Under the pieces are notes generated by a model. The model was not told the origin of the DNA and did no database searches. It was given only the letters and a program-made list of their open reading frames with translations. Both the position numbers and the translations under genes were made by a program. A DNA stretch of 64,000 nt. Origin: Acanthaster planci. Its lineage: Eukaryota > Echinodermata > Asteroidea > Valvatida > Acanthasteridae. Of the stretch, positions 23,585-33,440 are shown one piece after another. The stretch covers positions 425,157-489,156 of the forward strand of contig NW_019091541.1 of NCBI RefSeq assembly GCF_001949145.1, given 5' to 3'. How positions within the stretch are numbered: the stretch's first letter is position 1; each line of letters starts with the position of its first letter.

Positions 23585-25726
23585 GTAAGTGCTTTCTGTT
23601 CTTGTCAAAAGGTATACATGTAACCTGTTAACATATTAGAGGCTTTTAATTCATGATCAGCAGATTATAGGTATAATCCAGACATAAACACAGTGAAATG
23701 CTTTAGAAAATAGATCCCCAAATGTTTATGCCTAAATAAATTGTCAGCAGCAGCATGTTTTTGTGCATTGATCTCAGTATGTATTGTCGACCCTTTGCTT
23801 GTTTGTTTTTGTTGTTGAGGGCTTTCTTGTTTGGGATTTTCCTTTTCTTTTGGGGGGTTTTGTTGCGAGGGTGTTTTTCTTTTTCTTTTTTTTTTCATTG
23901 GTTTTCGTGTGATTTACGGCATTGAGGTTTAAATCCATGTAGCTGGTTTGCATCAGAACAAGCCCAGTGACGATCTTTAGTGATTTTTGTGAAGCTCAGT
24001 TTTGGCATAAAGTTGAACTTGCTTTTTTTTCCCAAGTTTTTTTTCTGCCCCTGTAATTCAAAGAGTGGATGTTAATTGTTCATGTGATATGAATATGAGG
24101 GGGTTGAGGATGTGTTGAGGAATTCAGTTTTTAAAACTTTTAAAAGCCTCCACTAAAAATATCGGGGTGGAAGTTGGAAGGTGAACAACACGGTTGGGTT
24201 GTTTCTCTGTAGTCTCTAAAGGGCTTGTGCTCAGTCATCCACTACTTGTAAATCAAATAAGTGTGCTTCTGTCTGCTAAAGTAGATTGAAATGGACCAGT
24301 TGATCCAAGTAACTTCATGGTTGAGTGGTAATAAAGTCATCTTTTTGGGAAATTATGGCCCTGCCCTGTTAAGCCTTTGAGCAGACTTGTCCCAAGACCT
24401 AGGTCTTGGGATTAAAAAAAAGTGTAAAGTGTTATCAATAATTTACAGTATCAAATGCCCATTCAGCCTGCCTTGATGCATCTGAATTGTGTTAGGATTA
24501 TCAAAGTTGTCATAATGCTGTATGTCTTGCCCTGGCATCACTCATGTCAAGTTATATTGCATGCCAAGGGTCTGATGTACAAACTACAGATTTCTGTGCA
24601 TGTTTGCACACAGCCAGTCAACACTTCGCACATCTTCACCTGCCCCAAATCAAGCCCTACTTTTTTCTATGTAAAAAACTTCTACTGTGCTTGCCCATGG
24701 GCTCAGTATACACAAACAAAAGAAATACAAGGACAGAGACTTTGTGGATTGCCACTGAGCACCCACACTAACACTGAGATGCTGAAGGGTTGTACACTTT
24801 CCTGTGATAATCAGTTGTACATACATGTACATGTATTGTATGGTTTGTACATGTACATGCAGAAAGGTACACATGTGCACCCTGAACTGCATAAGTGGCT
24901 CTTGCTGGCAGCTACCTACCTGTGCCCACCACCATCTGTTTTTACAGCATGGATTCCATTTGGCTAAGGCTGCAGTGTAGTTGTTTGCGTGCATCTGTGC
25001 ATAGGCAGTCAGGCTCCCTATCCCATTTCATGTCCAACCCACCTCCAGCCTAGCTACTTCTATGAAAAATAAAGCTACATATACTTGCCAGTAAACTCTG
25101 CACCTGCTCCTGTGAACTATTTGGAAAAATACAAGTAGCAAACGGTGTTGCTACTTTATTTGAGGGCTTCTGTCACCAAAGTACACTACCTACTGATGTA
25201 TACATAAAAATCACCAGGATGTTCTCCTTGTTCTGCACTTCTTGTCTGACTAGCTCAAACTTTCATCTTGTGAGTAGGCTTTACAACACTGTGGAGGTCC
25301 TCAGAGGTCTTCATAAATATGTAGTGTGTCGCAGGTCACCCAGTCACAATTTGATCAACTCAACTGTGATAAATTTGATCCTTTGTCATTGTGCATCCTC
25401 TGAGACTTGCAAACTAACTTGATGTTTTGACTTGCTTGACTTTCGCTTGATTTCTGATGGACTTGAGATGTACCCAACTATGCCATTGCATCACAACATC
25501 CTTCTGCATGTATAAATGAACCTATATTTACCTTACACAAGCAGTTTCATCAAGTAGAAAGAATAGGTCTTCCATTAACATTAGAACTACCGTTTACATC
25601 TCTCTCATGAACTATTTGGCCTCCCTCAACCAAGAGAAACCTTCCCCTCAAGTCATCTCTGTCAGAAAGGTTAGAAGGGTAGCCTTTGAGATGTTACAGA
25701 GGATTTGTTATTGATCTTTTATTCAG
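23585..25726 (+). other. Intron of the RCC1-repeat gene (2,142 bp)
   Basis: It starts GTAAGT and ends TTTATTCAG. Clusters of TACATGTA lie at 23615 and around 24822-24860. No domain-bearing open frame is seen. The 170-residue frame at 24455-24967 has no recognisable content. Confidence 0.8.
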
Positions 25727-26821
25727 GCAAGCAACTGTGGCTCTGCCTTTCAAGAGCAGCCAGGTTTATCCGACCAACAAACCCACCCTGTGCAGCGTGA
25801 GGCCACCAAACTGACACTGGCAGAGTTCTACGCACCAACCCCACTCCCCGCCATCTCCGTGCCCGAAGATTACTCTGATGAAATGGACTCAGAACTGGAC
25901 ACTGAAAAGACAGACCCAAAAGTAGATGAAGTATACCAGGGAGAGCAGGCTGTTCTAAATTCAGAGGGGACAATGTTGGAATTAGATTCCCAGGCGGTTG
26001 ATGAAGCAGTAGAGGAGGAAGGTATCCCTGCTGAATTGGACTCTGTGGATAAGTCACTGACAACACGTTTCTTCGTGGATATAAGTGGTACCTCAGTTGA
26101 ACAAAGGACCCTCAAGAATGAAGTGTTGGAGACAGAGAGGTCAAACATAGTTAAAGGGGGAGTCTCAACCAGGAGCAAGCAGCACCAAAGCCAGCCACAG
26201 GAATCAACCATGGTTAGGTCCAAGACCATGCCTGTCGTTACTCGGAAACCTCTGAAAATGGCCTCAGCCAGCACCACAGCAGCATTCAACTGGAGTGATC
26301 CCCCGAAGTCCTCTCCTGAGACCGAGCCCACCAGCAGCCGATTTGTGATCCACAAGCACGTATCCGTCCAGCTGAATCGCAAGGGAGATGGCTCCAGTGA
26401 CCGGACGAGAGGGAGGAAGCCAATTGCCCAAGTTGGGCTTCACGGTTCAGGAGAAGGTGATGCCCTGCTCAGTCGCTCCAAGGAGAGGAACGTTATGCCC
26501 CCGCCTCCTAATTTCAACAGAGCCAAGACATACTACGGCAGGATGAGTCAGAAGAGGCCAGAAGCTGAGCCGCGGCTGTCACAGTTCCTGTCGTCTCTGC
26601 CTCCAGCACCATCCCAGACATCATCTGCTCCCACCAAGCTGCAGGCTCGAAAACGTCTTGATAAACCTACTGGTCCTTCTGATCGTTCACCAAACTGGGT
26701 GAAACCACACTTGCTTCTTGTTTCAACTTCTGCGGAAGGGAGGGGTCAGATCCCAGGAAAACCAGTGTTCTCCTCAGCCGCTTCGTGGAGGACAAGAAGC
26801 AGTGAGGAGGATATTTTGTAA
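25727..26821 (+). CDS. RCC1-repeat protein, terminal coding exon (disordered C-terminal tail)
   Basis: It enters in phase 0 after TTTATTCAG and runs 364 codons to TAA at 26819-26821. The reading begins ASNCGSAFQEQ. Residues of about 30-50 include KLTLAEFYAPTPLP. A strongly acidic stretch follows (EDYSDEMDSELDTEK, about 46-71). The second half is basic and Ser/Pro-rich, with RSKTMPVVTRKPLK near 150, a PPPPNFNRAKTYYGRM segment near 255, and SQFLSSLPPAPS near 275. The protein ends RSSEEDIL; the last four residues fit a class III PDZ-ligand pattern (acidic at -2, Leu at 0). No folded domain is evident. It is likely an intrinsically disordered regulatory tail. No ATG lies at the exon start, so the frame must be reached by splicing. 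The antisense 170-residue frame is a shadow. Confidence 0.85.
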   Translation, partial: ASNCGSAFQEQPGLSDQQTHPVQREATKLTLAEFYAPTPLPAISVPEDYSDEMDSELDTEKTDPKVDEVYQGEQAVLNSEGTMLELDSQAVDEAVEEEGIPAELDSVDKSLTTRFFVDISGTSVEQRTLKNEVLETERSNIVKGGVSTRSKQHQSQPQESTMVRSKTMPVVTRKPLKMASASTTAAFNWSDPPKSSPETEPTSSRFVIHKHVSVQLNRKGDGSSDRTRGRKPIAQVGLHGSGEGDALLSRSKERNVMPPPPNFNRAKTYYGRMSQKRPEAEPRLSQFLSSLPPAPSQTSSAPTKLQARKRLDKPTGPSDRSPNWVKPHLLLVSTSAEGRGQIPGKPVFSSAASWRTRSSEEDIL

Positions 26822-28590
26822 GAAACGCATCCGGAGATGCTTTCTTTTGTAATATGCATTCCAGAAAATCTTTAGTCCATCCCTTTTCTTAGGATCCTCA
26901 ATCCGTCAGGCACAACCATAGTAAATCTTGGAAGATGAATAAGATATCCTGGAAATCTGGATTTAAAAAAAAATGTGCAATTAAGCCTTGCATGTTTGCT
27001 TTTCTCTTTTCAAAAATATATGTGATATCGAGTGTTTGTAAAGCATTGCAGTATACAGTATTTGAAATCGATTTAATAATATTGAGGGCTCGGGAAAACG
27101 CCATGGTCACACTGTCACTGAATTATTGAGAAAGGTTACTTTGAATATTCAGGTGTGGAAGGTTTAAACATAGAAATAGCTGTATTGCATGTGAAGTAGC
27201 AGAATAAAAGTGGATTCAAGGTGGTCTATGAGCTAGGTGCATTTGTTTCAAGACGGCAACTGTTTATGGAATAACGACACTGCCTTAACCTGAAGTATTT
27301 TTCGTGTTACTGCTTGTCTTACGAGTAGAGAGCGCGTACACACAGAAGAACTGTCTGGATAACATTGTTTCACGATATAGCTTGGTACAAGTAATTTTGT
27401 GTACTAAGTGCCTTATGTACAGTCAACAGCTACGAATGAGGCATATTCTGTCAAAAGCAGGGCAGGAACTTCGTTTGTGAAGGGGCAAGGCAATTTCTCC
27501 TTCGTAATGGACACTTGATAGAAAATCAGCTTGTTTATGGGAACATTTGAGTAGGCATCTGTTCCCGCCCTGTGAAAGCCGATATTTCTTGGTAGCTACT
27601 TTGGCGGAACTATACTGTTAAGTTAGTGTTGAGAGATGAAAACATTTGTTTATATTTCCGTTTCGGTTTTTACCAAGAGACAGCTTTTTGTGAAAGAACA
27701 CTTATTTCAGATAAATCTGGCGAAATAGGGTAACAACATGGTATGTATAGGTTTATCTGTCGCGATTTGTTTGGTATATTCAATAACAAGTAACAATTTC
27801 AAAGTAAGATTTGCGCAAAACAGTTTTATGGCCAGCATTGTGAAGCTACGTTTGGTGTCATTGTTTGTGATATCTTCAAATTATGGTGGTTTTACATTTT
27901 TAAACAGAAGCCAGTTCACACCTGTACAGTGATAATTTTGTTACCATATCATGGACAGTAATATGTATATTATTGCGACTGTCTAATATTAAATGATATT
28001 GCGTATCAAATTAAGCATTAATAGATACGCTGGTCTTTGGAGGGTGACGAAACGTTTCTGTGATGTGCACCAAAACTTTTTCCCCTTTTTTTCCCCAGAA
28101 AATACTTTCCTTAGTTCCTTGCTCATACAGCTGTGTAGTTTTTAATATATAGAAAGGGTAACAAAATTTGGACTTGAGTGGAAATACGACTGCATTTTGG
28201 AGAATGCTGTGTTGTGTAAAAATGCGAAACTGTCCCGGATTTTGGCGCGGCTTTGTCAACAGTGGTTTTGGTTTTTAATTGTAACTACTTTATGCTGTGA
28301 AATGCTGTGCGACAGTATACCAATTTCATATCGAACAAAGTGGTAGGTGTATGATTATTCAAGAGATAAGAACAAAGTGGAGAGCATTTTTCTGTATATT
28401 TTTGTACATCTGTAGATTGTACGATTTGTCATATAATTTGGCATGAATTAAAGATGCACTATGTTTGAGCAATTTTCTTGTTTGTTCTGTGCATATGTTT
28501 AATTATCGTATATACAGAAAGGTCCTTATGGCAGTCACAAATTTTGAAAATATAAGGCCTTATTCTAAGCTTGAAAGAATTATTGATAGA

Positions 28591-28596
28591 AATAAA
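28591..28596 (+). terminator. Poly(A) signal candidate AATAAA
   Basis: Canonical hexamer downstream of the RCC1-repeat stop codon, followed within 50 bases by a T-rich and then a G-rich tract (28630-28648) that could serve as the downstream element. Confidence 0.4.
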
Positions 28597-28730
28597 ATAT
28601 GCTCCAAACTATTTTATTTATGCAACTAGTTTTTTTTTTTGGGGGGGACAGTACACAAATTTAACTAAATTCTCTTGGAAGATTTCATGTATATATATAT
28701 TTTTTGGTTATGATCTTTCATGCATTTTTC

Positions 28731-28736
28731 AATAAA
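28731..28736 (+). terminator. Poly(A) signal candidate AATAAA
   Basis: Canonical hexamer in a TTTTTCAATAAAGA context, followed by a GT-rich region built of TTGAT/ATTGAT repeats (about 28762-28800). This is the last hexamer before the minisatellite, so it is the most likely distal end of the transcript. Confidence 0.5.
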
Positions 28737-28881
28737 GACTCTATAAGTACGGCCAACACGACTTGATGTTGATATTGATATTGATAAAGATATTGATGGT
28801 ATTGTCGGTGCGTGCTTTGTTCGGTTGGATCTTAGGTCAGCTTGTTGAGTGGTAAATTTTGTTTGTCCGTTGGATGGATGG

Positions 28882-29115
28882 TCAGCAAGTTATTGGTTTG
28901 GAAGGTGGACTAGTTTAGTGGACTAGTTGGTTGATTTGAGTGGGCCTATTTAGCCGACCAGTTGGTTGGTTTGGGTAGGCCTGTTCAGCGCACAAGTTGA
29001 TTGATTTAGGTAGGCCTGTTTAGCCGACTAGTTTATTGATTTGTGTAGGCCTGTTTAGCTGACTAGTGGGTTGATTTGGGTAGGTCTGTTTAGCCGACTA
29101 GTTGGTTAATATGGG
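28882..29115. repeat. 35-bp minisatellite, about 6.5 units
   Basis: The TAGCCGACTAG-type core recurs at 28916, 28951, 28986, 29021, 29056 and 29091, exactly 35 bases apart, with a more diverged unit before it. Each unit carries TTGGTTGATTTGGGTAGGCCTGTT with substitutions but almost no indels. The constant spacing shows tandem duplication. It begins about 150 bases after the last poly(A) signal. Confidence 0.9.
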
Positions 29116-29561
29116 TGTTGTTTGTTGAGTCGAGTTCATTGGTCATTAGTTTTGCTGGTATAGGCCTATGTTAACTTTTTTAATAGTTTCACGCTTATCG
29201 CGATCATGCAAATGAGAACTCATGTAGTTTGGTAACGTTATTTGACAATGTCGCCTGAAAGCATATAACTTGGGCTTTCAAAAAAGATAAGTGTATTTGT
29301 TTTCGGGAGGCGTTCATTTTCGGACAGTGAACCCACATTAAAGGGGTTACCGGTCCTTTGCAGTCGTGTCGAAATCAGGTGATGTTGGCACTGTCTTGTT
29401 TCCCCTGGAAGCAAAGCTCATTGCATTATGATTGTGAGTGTCAGATATATTGACTTCATAAGGCAACTGTTAGATACCATATTCATATTGTCAACTAAAT
29501 GTATTTTGTCTTGTCAACATTCCTCCCTTGCATTTTCAACTGACCCAGAAATTAAATTAAA

Positions 29562-29729
29562 ATGTTGTTATCTCTTCAGCTTAAATGCTGGGCACACTTT
29601 GTGAAATGGGCCGATTCTGGAAAGCTTTACTGCGACGACTACTATCGTGCCTATAGATTGCTTGTAGACAAAGGATTTCCACGATGTGCCAGGAGAGATG
29701 ATGGACGAGGAATTGAGTGGCACCGCTGA
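29562..29729 (+). CDS. Short unrecognised ORF or terminal exon (55 aa)
   Basis: An ATG at 29562 opens a 55-codon frame to TGA at 29727-29729. The peptide is unusual for chance sequence, being rich in W, Y, C, D and R (KCWAHFVKWADSGKLYCDDY, then RLLVDKGFPRCARRDDGRG and IEWHR), and its third codon positions look coding-like. The same frame is also preceded by a good splice acceptor: a pyrimidine-rich tract ending CTCTTCAG at 29579. It could therefore be a terminal exon entered in phase 0 at 29580. That is the phase of the exon C donor at 23584, so an alternative last exon of the RCC1 gene is possible but unproven. No domain was recognised. It could also be chance. Confidence 0.35.
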   Translation: MLLSLQLKCWAHFVKWADSGKLYCDDYYRAYRLLVDKGFPRCARRDDGRGIEWHR

Positions 29730-29829
29730 GATTGTGTACCGAAATAGACCTTTAATCTTGACAAGTATCCGGTCCTATAGCCACAATCAACGATTGACGC
29801 ACCATCCGTAATCGGTTATTTTTCTTCCC

Positions 29830-30130
29830 ATCCTTGCCCGACCCGCACAGTCGAGCCGTGAGGCGGGGATGCAGCTATCTACGAACCCCCGCGGCTAACA
29901 CGGATTGCTGGTGTTGCACCGGTACCCCCCACGGCATTGTTTTCCTTAGTTTCCCCATCAAATTCACCGGTCATTGTCTGCCAACCTTCTCCGGGGTTGG
30001 GTGGGAATTAGTCGGCCCAAGCTCGACTAGTCCGACCCGCCTTGAGTGTGCGACTTGTCTGTTTCCCTTCCCGAAGCACACCTCGGTCGAAACCCTGACG
30101 TCGGCCCGGTGTTTTGAGAGCTGGGAGGGG
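29830..30130. promoter_or_regulatory. CpG-rich patch, candidate regulatory element
   Basis: Dense CpG over about 300 bases, including a CRE-like TGACGTC at about 30097, set in AT-rich flanks. It is the first of a series of such patches. It might be a promoter or enhancer; no TSS motif decides. Confidence 0.25.
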
Positions 30131-30913
30131 GGCTAGAGGGGGTAGACAGTGTTAGGTTGGGGGGAATAAAACAGGGGGCAACGTCCGGAACATAAATGTA
30201 TCGGCGCGTAACATAAATCTCTGGCCCCCAGGGTGAAATTTATTTCAGAGTGCCTGCAATCTTATGATTTATGAGCGTTGGCACTCCCCGAACTCGTTAG
30301 GGAAGATTTTTTCCAAGGAGATGAAAAGGAAGAAGGGAAAAGGGAGAAGGCTGCCCGCGTGCTGATGTGTAAAAAATGTGTTTTCTCGAAGTGGAAAGGA
30401 AAACATCGGCGGAATTGCTGAGAAAATTGGGGGGAGGCTTCTAATTTATTGTCCACTTGTTTATTGTGTTGGCATTAATGTTGGGGCGGAGATTCTAAGA
30501 TTACGGGACATTCTGTTCTCGGGAATGTCTTGTCCATGTTTGCCGGTTATGGAGCACTGGGTTACCGCCGTCAAAACACACGCCCTCTGCTAACGCCTTT
30601 CTTGCCTTTCAGAACAGTCTCCTGATTTTGTAGTACTTTGCCATTTTCTTGGCACCCCGCCTTTGTGTGTACAAATTTTAAGATCTGATATGTTCACGGA
30701 TATTTTGACCTCGCCAGTTGGGGGGTAGGCCTATTGTCAGAGGACAGGTTTGGGGGAATAAGTGTAAGGTACCGTGTATGTGCCATCGATTCTCTAAGCT
30801 GTAGCTACCAACGTGTTTCTGGCCAACCTTTCCAGTTGAGTTTCCCATTCTGTTTCCAAAATCAACATGTTAACGGAAGAAGAATGCTCATGGGCGTTAA
30901 ACCTATGGGAGTA

Positions 30914-31290
30914 GGGGATATACCGCCCTCCCCCAGTTTCTGGACAGGGGATATGCCACACAATCACTCCTCCCATTTTTTGTGCAAAGAAAAAAAACAA
31001 AAAAATGCTTATTATCAGCCCCATGCAATAAATTGAGAGACAGAACTAGTACTAGGGTAATTTAATAGTACATCAACATAAGATTTATTTTTTCAGAGAG
31101 GATAGACGGAGGGATAGCTGGATAAGATTGTCGTGTTAATATTAAGATGCTTTTCATAATTTGGATGACTTGACACTGTCCAAATTATTTGCAGCCATAT
31201 TAGTTTGTATCGATTTTAGGAGCAACTGTACGTTTAGTTCGTGCGTTATGTATCAGGCATATAAAAGGCTGTAGTGGGAAATAGGAGAAA
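30914..31290 (+). repeat. Dispersed repeat, copy A
   Basis: This copy matches copy B (59319-60003) in the same orientation at both ends. The left part has GGGGATAT, CCCCCAGTTT, then GTGCAA or TGCAATAAATTGAG and ACAGAACT. The right part has TTTTCATAATTT, GTCCAAATTATT and TAGTTTGTATCGATTTTAGG. The middle is about 300 bases shorter than in copy B. No coding capacity or terminal repeats were recognised, and ends are approximate. Confidence 0.5.
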
Positions 31291-31433
31291 ATTTAATCGG
31301 ACAATTTTTGTTTAACTTGTTGATAAAAAATGGATGTTGGTAATATCAGGGAAGTTCATAGCAACCCTACAAACCCCAGTTTAATGGGGAGTGGGGCTCA
31401 GCAGTACCAATGACGGCGTCACACAGTTTCTAA

Positions 31434-31454
31434 CCCCCACCCCCATCCCCACCC
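31434..31454 (-). other. Potential G-quadruplex motif on the minus strand
   Basis: Four C-runs on the plus strand (CCCCC, CCCCC, CCCC, CCC) with loops of 1, 2 and 1 bases. The minus strand therefore meets the tight-loop G-quadruplex rule. Confidence 0.4.
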
Positions 31455-32502
31455 GACCCTTGCTGGTCGTCCGCCAGTCCCCATACTTGCCATGCGCCCC
31501 AGAGAATGCTAGAATGTGCATTGTGTGCATACTGGCTGAATGTAAGAACGCAGCCACCTCTGTGGGTTCATCCCCAGGGTTTTGAATGTCGCAGTACGCG
31601 CGCCATGCAACGTCATCAGAATTCTCTGATGTATTCCGCAGTTGAGTGTTATCCCAGACTGACGAAAACTTTTTAATCGTGCGTATAAATTATGTTCTGC
31701 ACAGGTACTTTTGTGTGAGCGTCGACTGTTTTAATTTCTTGATTTTGTTAGTTTTCCCTGTTTCATTGTTTGGGTTGTTCTACCCTTCTGGTTATCACAC
31801 TGTGGGCACGAAACGGAGCTTAATTTCTGTTGGAGTGTTGTCGTGTTGTGAACGGTGTGAATACTAGTTTTGAATGTGAAGCGCTGAATTTGAGACTTGT
31901 ATTGAGCTCTTTATGTAGACGGTCATATAGAGCAGCCCATTATTATCTTCAAGTAAAGGATGTTTTCTCGTGGGTGCACATGGCATGGCGCCAGAGAATG
32001 GATGCAATTGCAAACCACGTTGATTTCTATGAATTAACGCCCCACACGAACTGTCAACAGCGGATATTTTTCAGGCGGGCAATTTTTCCATCGTATCAAC
32101 GAATCCAGGTTTTCCGCACATTAAAATTCGTCACGGCTCCTTGTCAATGCTACCATTAACAAGAGGGAATTTCTTTTCTGAGTCTACGCAAGACGGAAAG
32201 CCGATAGGCCTCCGTCAACACCGTCCGGGCCGAAGGTTTGCTTCCAAACCCCGGTCAATACCCTTGACACTACTGACATTGAACCGCGGAGTTTGTCTTT
32301 CTTACTTTCCCACTGCTTTTACGCCCGGTGTCTGTGCCCCTTTTATGCGGCAACACTTTTGCCTCAGGGCTGGATACTTTGATAAAAATGGATATTTTTG
32401 CCCTCAACTGAAAGTTGGAGTGGGGGTTGATTGGCGTCTGTGCTTGGGGACGCGGTGCCGGATGTTAGAGTTGTGGGTTAGCTGGGTTGCGTCGGATTGA
32501 GT

Positions 32503-32521
32503 GGGGGTGGGTCGGGCAGGG
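32503..32521 (+). other. Potential G-quadruplex motif
   Basis: Runs GGGGG, GGG, GGG and GGG with loops of 1, 2 and 2 bases, inside a longer G/T-rich strand-biased stretch (about 32400-32570). Confidence 0.45.
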
Positions 32522-33289
32522 ATATGGGTGGTCAGAGGTGGGGTAGATGGATTGTGGGTTGTGCTGGGCGATACTTACCGCGACGTTTGAGTTTGGCGTC
32601 TAATTGGCTTCACTGTATTAGCCAGTTTGTGATGCTGTTGGACTTTATTGAGCGTGACTTGGATTGAAGATTTGTCATCCCCTCTTTAAAAACATCGAGG
32701 ACCGGCTGTCTAATTTGAAATGGGTTCCACGGTGCAAGACAACCATTTGTGTTTTTTGTTCTCTGTCTTGTTTTAAGTTTTGAAGTTTTCTAACCGAGTT
32801 CGTTGCCAAGTATTTCTAAAATGACATGCCACCGTGGCTCTTCGTCTACGTCTTCGGCTTCATTCACACTACAACATGTGGAACCAACTTGAAACGCTAT
32901 AGGCCTAAATATTAGCCCCGTGTAAACAGTTAGTTTTCTCGCAAGCAGGAACTGTATTAACCTGGATTGTGTTCGTAAACAAAACTTAGGCAGCCTGTCT
33001 TAGGTCGAAGCGACTTTAAAGCCGAAACTCCACACCGATATTAAAGAACTCGTAAAGCTAAGACGCCATTCACCACCTACTAGCAACCACTGCGAGCCCT
33101 CGTTGTATCATGAAGCCGAGATTTCAAAAGAGCTCATGACCTCGCCCCCTCCCCAACGCACGAGCCACTGCGGTTGACTCAGTGGACACCTATAAATTCA
33201 ATACTAAGGGGGAAATTGTGACAGTAAGCGTAGTATCGGCTTCGTGGACAAAGTGATGGCTGGACTATTTCATACCAACTGACCACTCA

Positions 33290-33440
33290 GGTTAGGAAGT
33301 GGCAGATCGTGTGACGGTAATGGGTCGTGTCTCCTAGCCGCGTCGGACGGCGGGCTAAATGACCCGCGAGTCGCCACGAGGTTGACCTGCGACGACTCCC
33401 TCAAGACCGTCGGTTCGCGACTGCGGTTTGCTCTCACGGG
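33290..33440. promoter_or_regulatory. CpG-rich patch, candidate regulatory element
   Basis: Many CpGs in about 150 bases (including CGCGTCGGACGGCGG and GACCCGCGAGTCG) between AT-rich flanks. The overlapping 169-codon minus-strand frame has no domain and is likely a by-product of low stop density. Confidence 0.2.

Larger units (their letters stand above)
26822..28755 (+). other. Probable 3' UTR of the RCC1-repeat gene
   Basis: The sequence is AT-rich, has no domain-bearing frame, and ends at consensus poly(A) signals at 28591 and 28731. An earlier AATAAA near 27205 could give a shorter form. The end is inferred from signals; cDNA would fix it. Confidence 0.6.

Noticed and set aside
25870-26382. 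170-codon minus-strand open frame
   Set aside because: Lies wholly antisense to the terminal RCC1-gene exon, which has consistent splice phase; it is a shadow.
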